Assembly: GCA_020350725.1 (NCBI GenBank)
Contig: CP070719.1
Location: 1,251,900 to 1,260,668 of the forward strand
DNA length: 8,769 nt
Origin: a bacterium
Lineage (GTDB): Bacteria; BMS3Abin14
Direction of reading: 5' to 3'
The translations under genes were made by a program, and so were the position numbers. Of this stretch, positions 1-5,906 are shown piece by piece; the first letter of the stretch is position 1, and each line of letters begins with the position of its first letter. The notes below the pieces were generated by a model. The model was given only the letters and a program-made list of their open reading frames with translations, was not told where the DNA came from and ran no database searches.

Positions 1-290
1 TCACTGATCACGGCAGTTTTCAACTGTGAACTGTGAGCTGTGAACGAGTCTTTTCGAATCACGAATCACGAATCACGAATCGCTGATCACGGCGGTTTTC
101 AACTGTGAACCGTGAACTGTGAACTATCTTTTTTGGATTTTGGACTTTGGATTTTGGATTCGCAACCTAATCACGAATCACAAATCACTGATCACGTCGG
201 TTTTCAACTGTGAACCGTGAACTTTTTTTTGGACTTTGGATTTTGGATTCGCAATCTAATCACGGATCACAAATCACTGATCACGGCGGT
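1..290. repeat. Heptamer-periodic non-coding repeat array
   Basis: No gene is visible here. Read in steps of seven from base 1, the sequence falls into near-identical units: AACTGTG at 22-28 and 29-35, then AGCTGTG at 36-42; AATCACG at 57, 64 and 71; TGGATTT or TGGACTT at 134, 141, 148 and 155; AATCACG, AATCACA and AATCACT at 169, 176 and 183. The phase holds for about 220 bases before slipping in a T-run near 225. These are several heptamer families side by side rather than one microsatellite. The array probably continues left of the window. I see no inverted-repeat ends, integrase or CRISPR-like spacers. What it does is unknown. Confidence 0.85.
83..276. repeat. Higher-order tandem repeat made of heptamers
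   Basis: Two long imperfect copies lie back to back, 83-187 (105 bp) and 188-276 (89 bp). Both begin CTGATCAC, continue through TCGGTTTTC/GCGGTTTTC, AACTGTGAACCGTGAAC and a TTTGGA-rich stretch, and end with AATCACAAATCA. The second copy lacks about 16 bases around the T-run. Partial copies begin at 4 and at 277 (CTGATCACGGC). The first copy is exactly 15 heptamers long. This suggests block duplication of a heptamer mosaic. Confidence 0.8.
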
Positions 291-341
291 TTGCCAACCG
301 TGACCCGGAAACCGGACCCCACACCTCCACGTCACAACCGT

Positions 342-371
342 TTGTCAATCCCGGCCCGGCAATGATATATT
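342..371 (+). promoter_or_regulatory. Sigma70-type promoter upstream of ptsP
   Basis: TTGTCA at 342-347 matches TTGACA at five of six bases. TATATT at 366-371 matches TATAAT at five of six, with an 18 bp spacer. Transcription would begin near 378, leaving a leader of about 115 nt before the chosen ptsP start. It is the only good promoter between the repeat array and ptsP. Assignment is by sequence only. Confidence 0.6.
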
Positions 372-422
372 TTAGGTGAGCCTCAAACAGCCGGCCGACT
401 CAACTCGAACGGGTGAAGGAAC

Positions 423-499
423 GGAATCTCCCCATTGGGCGGAGGACCGGTGCGAAGTGGGGCCGCTTTGCCGGCATGCAGGAGGAATCTCCCATTGGG
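423..499 (+). repeat. Direct repeat of the ptsP start context
   Basis: GGAATCTCCCCATTGGG (423-439) recurs as GGAATCTCCCATTGGG (484-499), differing by one C. Each copy carries a TTG followed by GGC or GGT, and the two TTG codons (435 and 495) are exactly 60 bases apart and in the same frame. Only the second copy is preceded by a strong Shine-Dalgarno sequence. The first could be a fossil or alternative start. Its TCTCC could also pair with the GGAGGA of the real ribosome binding site; that is speculation. Confidence 0.6.
480..497 (+). promoter_or_regulatory. Ribosome binding site that decides the ptsP start
   Basis: AGGAGG at 480-485 sits nine bases before TTG at 495-497, which is ideal spacing. 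The in-frame upstream TTG at 435 has no comparable site. This argues for a 772-residue PtsP rather than a 792-residue one, because the extra 20 residues from 435 do not resemble the family. Confidence 0.75.
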
Positions 500-2813
500 T
501 GCTATCAGATCCCAGTTCAGCCTTCTCGAGAAGATCACCAGTCTCATCAGTGAATCCGGCGATTTCAGGGAAACGGTGAACAACATCGTCTCTCTGGTCA
601 AGACCGAGATGCACACGGACGTCTGTTCTCTGTATCTCTACGATGAGGAGCAGAATGAACTGGTCCTCGTCGCCACAGAGGGTCTCTCCCAGGAGGCCAT
701 CGGCAGCATCAAGATGAAGCCGTCCGAGGGGCTCACGGGACTGGTCTTCGAGACGAGGACCCCCCTCGTCGTTCAGGACGCGCATAAGCACCCCCGTTTC
801 CTCTTTTTCCCTGTGGCCAGGGAGGAACAGTATCGGACCTTCCTGGGGGTCCCCCTCATCAGCCGGAGAAATCCCATAGGGGTCCTGGTGGTGCAGGACA
901 AGGCAGAGCGGGCCTACAGTCTCCAGGAGCTGCAGCTCTTCTCCACTATCGCGGGGCAGGTAACGAGCGTCGTCGTCAATGCCCGCCTTCTTCAGGAGCT
1001 TTCGGCGGCAAGCACCCGACCCCCGGAAGAACCGGCAAAGGTACCCCTCCCCGGGATCCTGCACGGAATTCCCGCCACCCCGGGCATCGCCATGGGCAAA
1101 GCCATCCTCATCGAGGGAACGGATGATTTCCACTATATCATGGAGGAGAGGGCGGAGGATCCGGAGTCGGAGAGGGAAAAGTTCGAGCAGGCTCTGGAGG
1201 AGGCCAGGAACGAGGTTGAACAGCTCCAGCATCGCATCCACGAACAGCTGGGAGAAGAGGATGCCGCCATCTTCAACATCCACCTCATGATGCTGGAAGA
1301 TCAGGGCTTCATCCAGAAGGTGGATGAGATGATCAACTCCGGATACACCGCCCAGTTCTCCGTCAAGACGGTTATCTCTGACTACCTCAAGAGCTTCGAA
1401 CAGATCGACGACCCCTATCTCCGGGACAGGGTCGTTGATATTGAGGATATCGGGCGGAGAATGGCCAGGCTCCTGACGGGAGCCAAGTCCACGGATGTCC
1501 TCCACCTGGAGGGGGCGGGGATCCTGATCTCCCGGATCATAACCCCCTCGGATGCCGCCGATCTCTCCACTCAGATGGTTCAGGGTGTGGCCACCTCCGG
1601 GGGCGGCCACACTTCCCACGCCATCGTGCTGGCCAGGTCATTGGGGATCCCCTGTGTAGTGGATGTCGAGGAGATCTTCGACTTTGTTCATCCGGGTGAT
1701 TTTCTCATCCTTGACGGCAACACCGGCAATATCTTCATCAATCCCGGTGACAATGTTATCCGGGAATACAGGCGCCTCATGGAGGATTACAACCGCCATC
1801 TGGTGGAGCTGGTCAGCGAGAAGGACCTCCCCTCCGTCACCCTGGACGGTGTTAAGATCCATCTCATGGCCAATGTCGCTCTGCTTTCCAACCTCAAACT
1901 CGTCAATTTCTACGGAGCTGACGGCATAGGGCTCTACAGGACCGAATTGCCCTTCATCGCAAGACAGGTTCTACCGAACGAGGACGACCAGTATCGGATC
2001 TACCGGAGCATGGTGGAGGGGATGAAGGGAAAGCCCGTGACCATAAGGACGCTGGATGTCGGTGCGGATAAGAACATACCTTCCCTGCACCCGGGTCAGG
2101 AGGAGAACCCCTTCCTCGGCTTCCGGTCCATCAGGATGTGCCTGGAGAAGGTCGACGTCTTCAAAACACAGTTAAGAGCCATTCTGCGGGCCGCCCGACA
2201 CGGCCCGGTCCGTGTTCTGGTCCCCATGATCTCTTCGATGGAGGAAATTTACAGGATCAAGACCCTCGTCCGGGAATCCATCAAGGAACTGGAGATGGCC
2301 CGAACGAGGCACAATTCGGACATCCCTCTTGGCATCATGATCGAGGTCCCGTCAGCGGCTCAGCTCGCCGGCAAGATGGCCAAGGAAGTGGATTTCTTCT
2401 CCATCGGCACCAATGATCTCACCCAGTACACCCTGGCCGTCGACAGGAACAACCGGAGGGTGGCCCATCTCTACGACCCCATGAACCCGGCCGTCCTGAA
2501 TCTCATCAACATGGCAGCCAAGGCGGCCAGGGAAACAGGCCTTCCGATCTCCTTATGCGGCGAGATAGCGTCCCAGCCCATCTGGACCCCCCTTCTCATC
2601 GGCATGGGCATCACAGAGCTTTCCATGAACGCCTCGGCCATCCCCCTGGTCAAACGCTCGGTCCGCCTGATCAAAATGGAAGACTGCCAGCGGGCAGCGC
2701 GCAGAGCCCTTAAAGCAGGGACCTCGGCCGAGGTCCGCAGGATCCTGTCCAGGTTCGAGCAGATGGTCTCCAGCCAGGTGATCTATACTCCCAGGGAAGC
2801 GACAGAGCAGTAG
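495..2813 (+). CDS. ptsP: PtsP, phosphoenolpyruvate-protein phosphotransferase (Enzyme I Ntr)
   Basis: First enzyme of the nitrogen-type PTS: it takes phosphate from PEP onto a histidine and passes it to an HPr/NPr-like carrier in the cytoplasm. From the TTG start the protein has 772 residues. A GAF sensor domain covers about 8-170, the Enzyme I N-terminal domain follows, then the phospho-histidine domain with GGGHTSHAIVLAR (His375), then the PEP-binding barrel. Expected catalytic residues are present: Arg482 in GLYRTE, Arg518 in RTLDVGADK, Glu617 in MIEVPS, Asp641 in IGTNDLTQYT, and Cys688 in LCGE. Their spacings (107, 36, 99, 24 and 47) equal those of E. coli Enzyme I His189, Arg296, Arg332, Glu431, Asp455 and Cys502 as I recall them. 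It therefore looks fully active. The family's GAF domain is thought to sense glutamine or nitrogen status. No ptsO or ptsN is in view, so the partner must be encoded elsewhere. Confidence 0.95.
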   Translation: MGAIRSQFSLLEKITSLISESGDFRETVNNIVSLVKTEMHTDVCSLYLYDEEQNELVLVATEGLSQEAIGSIKMKPSEGLTGLVFETRTPLVVQDAHKHPRFLFFPVAREEQYRTFLGVPLISRRNPIGVLVVQDKAERAYSLQELQLFSTIAGQVTSVVVNARLLQELSAASTRPPEEPAKVPLPGILHGIPATPGIAMGKAILIEGTDDFHYIMEERAEDPESEREKFEQALEEARNEVEQLQHRIHEQLGEEDAAIFNIHLMMLEDQGFIQKVDEMINSGYTAQFSVKTVISDYLKSFEQIDDPYLRDRVVDIEDIGRRMARLLTGAKSTDVLHLEGAGILISRIITPSDAADLSTQMVQGVATSGGGHTSHAIVLARSLGIPCVVDVEEIFDFVHPGDFLILDGNTGNIFINPGDNVIREYRRLMEDYNRHLVELVSEKDLPSVTLDGVKIHLMANVALLSNLKLVNFYGADGIGLYRTELPFIARQVLPNEDDQYRIYRSMVEGMKGKPVTIRTLDVGADKNIPSLHPGQEENPFLGFRSIRMCLEKVDVFKTQLRAILRAARHGPVRVLVPMISSMEEIYRIKTLVRESIKELEMARTRHNSDIPLGIMIEVPSAAQLAGKMAKEVDFFSIGTNDLTQYTLAVDRNNRRVAHLYDPMNPAVLNLINMAAKAARETGLPISLCGEIASQPIWTPLLIGMGITELSMNASAIPLVKRSVRLIKMEDCQRAARRALKAGTSAEVRRILSRFEQMVSSQVIYTPREATEQ

Positions 2814-2827
2814 AGAGGAGCCGGGAG

Positions 2828-2869
2828 CCGGGTTTCCTTTTGGCGTGTACCGCGCAAAAGAAAACCCGG
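2828..2869. other. Long inverted repeat after ptsP
   Basis: CCGGGTTT-C-CTTTTG-GCG at 2828-2845 pairs with CGC-G-CAAAAG-A-AAACCCGG at 2851-2869 around the five-base loop TGTAC. The stem has about 17 pairs, one mismatch and one bulged G. It starts 15 bases after the ptsP stop. No U-tract follows on the plus strand, so it is not a textbook intrinsic terminator for ptsP, but it could act as a transcript-end stabiliser. Its 3' arm overlaps the first arm of the next hairpin (2864-2871), so the two structures exclude each other. Confidence 0.6.
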
Positions 2870-2891
2870 GACAGTCCTGGCTATCCCGGGT
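2856..2891 (-). terminator. Intrinsic terminator for cysM
   Basis: Read on the minus strand, ACCCGGGA (2891-2884) and TCCCGGGT (2871-2864) form a perfect 8 bp GC-rich stem with a 12-base loop. TTTTCTTTT (2864-2856) follows directly. Stem plus U-tract about 65 bases past the cysM stop is the classic intrinsic terminator layout. On the plus strand the same stem is followed by a C-run, not a U-run. Confidence 0.75.
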
Positions 2892-2898
2892 CCCCCCC

Positions 2899-2922
2899 TG
2901 AAGAGAAGTCCCCTTCCCTTCA
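2899..2922 (-). other. Small hairpin with GNRA-type loop in the cysM 3' end
   Basis: In the minus-strand RNA, TGAAGGGAAG (2922-2913) pairs with CTTCTCTTCA (2908-2899) as a 10 bp stem that includes one G-U pair. The loop is GGGA, which fits the GNRA pattern. On the plus strand the G-U pair becomes an A-C mismatch, so the structure favours the cysM transcript. It lies between the cysM stop and the terminator and may protect the mRNA end. Confidence 0.45.
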
Positions 2923-2954
2923 ATGTGAAATATTACACAGAATACCCCTTGTTG

Positions 2955-3911
2955 TCAAGGAGATGGTGTCAATTTCATGCAATCGTGACAGTGCTCAATG
3001 CGGCATTGGGCCATTCGGCAGCGTTCATTGCAGTAGAGAACAGTGGTCACGTAACGATCACCCCGATCAGGAAGGAGGACCACAATGGTGCCGGAGGAGA
3101 TGCTCCGGGCCAGATCCAGTGCCGCCGCCATGGCCGCTCCGCTGGACATTCCCGAGAAGATCCCCTCCTCAAGGGACAGCCTCTTGGAGGCCTCGTAGGC
3201 ATCATCATCCTCGATGACCATCCGCTCGTCCAGCTCTCCGGGGGCGAAGATACCGGGCACGATGGCCTCAGACATGTTCTTCAGCCCCTGGACTTTGTGT
3301 CCCATCGTCGGTTCGACACCGAGGATCTTCACCGAGGGGTTGTGCTCTTTTAGCCTCCTCGACACACCCATCAGGGTCCCTGTCGTACCCATGCCTCCGA
3401 CGAACCAGTCGACCTCTCCCCCGGTCTGGTCCCAGATCTCCCTTCCCGTCCTCTCGTAGTGGGCCCGGATATTATCCGGGTTGTTGAACTGATCGGGCAT
3501 GAAGAATTCGTCCGGGGACTCCTCCTTCATTCTCCTCGCCTCCACGATGGCGCCGTCGGTACCGTGCGCTTCCGGTGTGAGGACGATCTCGGCGCCAAGG
3601 GCGGAAAGGACCCGCCTCCGTTCCATGCTCACGCCCTCGGACATGGTGAGGACGGTCCTGTAGCCCTTGCACGCCGCCACCAGAGCCAGTCCGATTCCCG
3701 TATTGCCCGATGTCGCTTCGAGAATGATCATGCCGGGCTTGAGGGCTCCTGCCTCTTCGGCTCCCTCGATCATGGACAGGGCGATCCTGTCCTTGACGGA
3801 TCCTCCAGGATTGTTGCCCTCCAGCTTGGCCAGGATCCTTACCCCGGGATTGGGGTTCATGCGGACAAGTCGCGCCATTGGTGTATTACCGATGGTGTTG
3901 AGGATCGTCAT
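2955..3911 (-). CDS. cysM: CysM-type cysteine synthase (O-acetylserine sulfhydrylase B) with Cys-rich tail
   Basis: PLP enzyme that makes cysteine from O-acetylserine and sulfide; the B isozyme can also use thiosulfate to give S-sulfocysteine. The protein has 318 residues. GNNPGGSVKDR carries the PLP lysine (Lys40). EATSGNTG (65-72) is the substrate loop, VGGMGTTGTLMG (171-182) the phosphate-binding loop, and PDRGDRYVTT closes the fold. GNNPxGSVKDR, MGTTGT and DRGDRY are more like E. coli CysM than CysK. A good Shine-Dalgarno (AAGGAGAC) precedes the ATG at 3911. Its first bases overlap the upstream MBL gene as ATGA, so translation is probably coupled. Unusual is a tail of about 25 residues beyond the normal end, with Cys294, 298, 303, 308 and 311 and His307/309, which could bind metal or sense redox state. 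Confidence 0.88.
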   Translation of the reverse strand: MTILNTIGNTPMARLVRMNPNPGVRILAKLEGNNPGGSVKDRIALSMIEGAEEAGALKPGMIILEATSGNTGIGLALVAACKGYRTVLTMSEGVSMERRRVLSALGAEIVLTPEAHGTDGAIVEARRMKEESPDEFFMPDQFNNPDNIRAHYERTGREIWDQTGGEVDWFVGGMGTTGTLMGVSRRLKEHNPSVKILGVEPTMGHKVQGLKNMSEAIVPGIFAPGELDERMVIEDDDAYEASKRLSLEEGIFSGMSSGAAMAAALDLARSISSGTIVVLLPDRGDRYVTTVLYCNERCRMAQCRIEHCHDCMKLTPSP

Positions 3912-4927
3912 ATCTTAGTCTCCTTCCATCCAGCTTCCACGCGCACCTTTCCGGCCGCTCCATCGCGGGCCTCGTCGACCAGATGACTTTCGAAACCCTG
4001 ATATCGGGGTGAGAGGTGGATCAGACGGGTGCGCGCCGCTCCGGCCTGACTGGCCAATTGGCCGGCCCTTTGCGCCGTCAGGTGATTTCTCTGCTCGGCC
4101 AGCTCCCCGTCCCTTATTGAAAAAGCCGCCTCAATATACAGCAGGTCGGCATTTTTCGCCAGATTCAGGATCTTTTTTTCGTTACCGGGGGTGTCGGCCG
4201 CATCCACCACATAGGCTATGACGTGCCCCCTGGTCCGGTGGTAGATCCCGTCGAGATCTGCAAGGGTCAACTCGACTGGACCTGCCGTTCCCCGGGCTTT
4301 GATCCGCTTCAAGGGCGGTTCACCCCTGAGGATGGCATCCTTGAAACCGGTCAGCCATGGCCCGGGGAGAAGCCCCAGCTTCTTTAGCTCGCCGGTGTTG
4401 ATGTTGACCTTGAACTTCTCCTCGAACCTGAAACCGAGGCACCAGGTACCGTGATCCAGGATCTCTCCGGTCACCCTGAAAGCCTTCTCATTGAGGAGCG
4501 TTCCTTTCCAGGGCCTGACATCGAGGTTTCTTCTTCGAAAGCCTTGGTCGGCAGAGAAGGAGGCTTTTCTCAAAACCCTGCCATCGGTCTCGTATCCCGC
4601 GATGATCAAGGGATAACCATGTGTCAGATTCCATGTAAATCCCGACAGTCTTCCCTCCAGCCTGTCCAAAAATTGGTCTGGCCCATAGATATTGAGGATG
4701 GGAGTCCTGTGAAGGTGCAGACGAAGAAGTTTCTCCAGGCCCGCGAAGTGGTCCATGTGGGCGTGGCTGACGAAGACATCGGTAATACGAAGGAGGTCCC
4801 TTGGGGCGAAACCATCCAGCTCCCCGAGATCGAAAAGGATCGCCCGTCCGGTATAGTAGAATCGCAGGTAGAGCAGGGGATCGTCGAAGGGACCGAAGGG
4901 GCCTCTGATGTGGAGTGTCGATTTCAA
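3908..4927 (-). CDS. RNase Z-like metallo-beta-lactamase-fold hydrolase
   Basis: A 339-residue MBL-fold metal-dependent hydrolase. The zinc motif SHAHMDH gives His55, His57, Asp59 and His60. Further ligand candidates are His159 in LDHGTWCLGF, Asp245 in DAADT, and His304 in HLSPRY, preceded by the NHLTAQRAG segment (281-289). The LDH, HLT and SPRY-like blocks are typical of the RNase Z/ElaC branch rather than glyoxalase or persulfide dioxygenase types. Whether it processes tRNA 3' ends is uncertain. The protein opens with FGPFDDPLLYLRF and FDLGELDG instead of the usual RNase Z start. The start is TTG at 4927 with no clear Shine-Dalgarno; an in-frame stop lies just upstream, so little longer is possible. 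Its TGA overlaps the cysM ATG by four bases, so the two should be expressed together. Confidence 0.8.
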   Translation of the reverse strand: MKSTLHIRGPFGPFDDPLLYLRFYYTGRAILFDLGELDGFAPRDLLRITDVFVSHAHMDHFAGLEKLLRLHLHRTPILNIYGPDQFLDRLEGRLSGFTWNLTHGYPLIIAGYETDGRVLRKASFSADQGFRRRNLDVRPWKGTLLNEKAFRVTGEILDHGTWCLGFRFEEKFKVNINTGELKKLGLLPGPWLTGFKDAILRGEPPLKRIKARGTAGPVELTLADLDGIYHRTRGHVIAYVVDAADTPGNEKKILNLAKNADLLYIEAAFSIRDGELAEQRNHLTAQRAGQLASQAGAARTRLIHLSPRYQGFESHLVDEARDGAAGKVRVEAGWKETKI

Positions 4928-4978
4928 AACGGGAAAATGTTACCACGCCGGTGGGTCCCAAACAAGACAATGCCCTTC

Positions 4979-5012
4979 TTGACCGCAGCAAACGGTCAAA
5001 TTATCATATAAT
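4979..5012 (+). promoter_or_regulatory. Promoter of the Nudix gene, -35 inside an inverted repeat
   Basis: TTGACC at 4979-4984 (five of six to consensus), a 17 bp spacer and TATCAT at 5002-5007 form a good sigma70 promoter. A perfect TATAAT overlaps at 5007-5012 but lies too far from the -35. The -35 is the left arm of a 7 bp inverted repeat, TTGACCG (4979-4985) and CGGTCAA (4993-4999), with a seven-base centre. That is an operator-like position. The region lies between two divergent genes, so a regulator bound there could affect both. Confidence 0.55.
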
Positions 5013-5019
5013 GTTTGGG

Positions 5020-5035
5020 GGAGGATATTGCGATG
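5020..5035 (+). promoter_or_regulatory. Ribosome binding site that decides the Nudix-gene start
   Basis: GGAGG at 5020-5024 lies eight bases before ATG at 5033. An in-frame TTG at 5015 would place the Shine-Dalgarno inside the coding sequence, so the ATG is preferred, giving 129 residues. The untranslated leader would be about 20 bases. Confidence 0.75.
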
Positions 5036-5422
5036 GAGAGGGGAATCGAGAACTTCGCCGGTGTCATCATCGAGAACGATAATGGCGAAATTCTGCTGGT
5101 CCGGAAAATTGACGATTATGCCTACGCCATTCCATGGTGCCGGGTGCGGCCCGGTCAAACCCTTCACCATTGCCTGAGGGAAAGGGTCAGGGACCTGACC
5201 GGCCTGACCATCCATCCCGTCTTCATCGGACCCAACGAACATATCGAGGAGACCAGCCATTTTATCTCCTTCGATCATGTCGCCCGCGTCAACGGAAACA
5301 CCCACCATTATCAGAGAGATGATCTGGACTACCTGTGGGTCAGGCCGGAGGACCTCAACACGGTTCCTCTGGTGCCCCTGACCAGGAAGGTGCTGGCACA
5401 GTACCGGCAGAAAAGCACTTAG
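5033..5422 (+). CDS. Nudix-fold protein with degenerate Nudix box
   Basis: A 129-residue protein with the size and layout of a Nudix domain: strands GVIIENDNGEILLVRK (10-25), a loop-helix at 33-58, and ISFDHVARV and DLDYLWVRPEDL near the end. The last is the usual Nudix LxWxxxxDL-type element. Aligned to the GX5EX7REUXEEXGU signature, the first Gly is Cys36, the Glu is Gln42, Arg-Glu is Glu50-Arg51, and the Glu-Glu pair is Asp54-Leu55; only Gly57 and Leu58 are kept. Most metal-binding glutamates are therefore lost. The reading frame is intact and the promoter and RBS are good, so it looks maintained, not decayed. GDP-mannose hydrolases also have altered boxes, and EH in GPNEHIEE is faintly reminiscent of them, but I would not assign that function. 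The stop lies in a heptamer array. Confidence 0.75.
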   Translation: MERGIENFAGVIIENDNGEILLVRKIDDYAYAIPWCRVRPGQTLHHCLRERVRDLTGLTIHPVFIGPNEHIEETSHFISFDHVARVNGNTHHYQRDDLDYLWVRPEDLNTVPLVPLTRKVLAQYRQKST

Positions 5423-5428
5423 TGCTTT
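5412..5428. other. Short hairpin spanning the Nudix-gene stop
   Basis: AAAGCAC (5412-5418) and GTGCTTT (5422-5428) form a perfect 7 bp stem with the three-base loop TTA, containing the TAG stop (5420-5422). On the minus strand the stem is followed by TTTTC, so it could weakly terminate the DUF1992 transcript. The stem is short and AT-rich, and may simply be a by-product of the heptamers. Confidence 0.35.
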
Positions 5429-5455
5429 GTACTTTGTGCTTAGTGCTTACCTCTT
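5421..5455. repeat. Heptamer array between two convergent stops
   Basis: Five 7-bp units in phase: AGTGCTT (5421), TGTACTT (5428), TGTGCTT (5435), AGTGCTT (5442) and ACCTCTT (5449). On the minus strand the units read TAAGCAC twice, then AAAGTAC and AAAGCAC. The TAA at the head of the first TAAGCAC is the stop codon of the DUF1992 gene. The array fills the whole 24-base gap between the convergent stop codons. Confidence 0.8.
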
Positions 5456-5899
5456 TGCGCTCAGCCCTTTCTCCTTCAACCGCCCCAGCTCCAGCCTGGC
5501 CCTCCTTGACCGCAGTCTATCGAGGATCTTGTCGCCGTAGATCTGGTTCATCTCGGTATTCACCGAGAGGCCCGACATTACGTTGAGGGCCAGGACCTTC
5601 TCGTTGATCTCTCGAATGAGCTCCTCCGCTTCGGCCTCTGCCTGGGCCTGATTCAGGAGGGCTTTCAGATCCGCGATCTCCCGCCTGAGCTGCATCTCCG
5701 GGGGAAGAAGTCCGGCGTTTTTGAGGATCTTGAAGGACACCCGCAGGGAGGGATGGATGTGGGATTCGTCCTTGAGTTTGAGCTTCCTGCCCTTACCCGG
5801 GAGATCTTCGAAGAGGCCCTCGCGCTCAGCCTTCCGGATCCGCTCCTCGACGATGCGCTGGATAAGGGAAAGGTAGGCATCGGCGTTGGAGAATTTCAC
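5447..5899 (-). CDS. DUF1992 (DnaJ-homologue-type) family protein
   Basis: A 150-residue protein whose first half carries the DUF1992 pattern: an N-terminal helix QRIVEERIRKAEREGLFEDL, then PGKG (34-37), then SFKILKNAGLLPPEMQLRREI (55-75). The second half is a charged, probably coiled helix (about 75-140) ending in RSRRARLELGRLKEKG. The domain occurs in bacterial stand-alone proteins and in eukaryotic DNAJC28; its biochemical role is not established to my knowledge. There is no signal peptide or membrane segment, so it is cytoplasmic. The start is GTG at 5899, the only reasonable one because an in-frame TAA sits 12 bases upstream (5914-5912). No Shine-Dalgarno is visible; the leader is taken up by a heptamer array. 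It follows the membrane gene by 67 bases. Confidence 0.85.
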   Translation of the reverse strand: MKFSNADAYLSLIQRIVEERIRKAEREGLFEDLPGKGRKLKLKDESHIHPSLRVSFKILKNAGLLPPEMQLRREIADLKALLNQAQAEAEAEELIREINEKVLALNVMSGLSVNTEMNQIYGDKILDRLRSRRARLELGRLKEKGLSAKR

Positions 5900-5906
5900 G
5901 GGAAAA

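Noticed and set aside
1-290. Possible CRISPR array or attachment/iteron-type origin
   Set aside because: The units are 7 bp with no unique spacers, the long copies differ in length, and there is no cas gene, DnaA-box cluster, replication gene or integrase nearby.
376-579. A 67-codon leader ORF starting GTG at 376 upstream of ptsP
   Set aside because: It has no Shine-Dalgarno, starts at the predicted transcription start, and overlaps ptsP by about 85 bases in another frame with no recognisable protein features.
372-1619. Long minus-strand open frame of 415 codons opposite ptsP
   Set aside because: It is the antisense shadow of a strongly conserved ptsP reading frame and its translation has no domain-like pattern. 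The same holds for the long plus-strand frames opposite the glycosyltransferase and methyltransferase genes.
4938-4966. Possible minus-strand promoter for the MBL gene (TTGTTT, 17 bp, TAACAT)
   Set aside because: Only three of six and four of six bases match consensus, which is within chance for this region, so it is not listed as a feature.
5130-5200. Frameshift as an explanation for the broken Nudix box
   Set aside because: The frame is continuous and the flanking Nudix-like elements on both sides are in the same frame. The differences are scattered substitutions, so a sequencing or mutational frameshift does not account for them.
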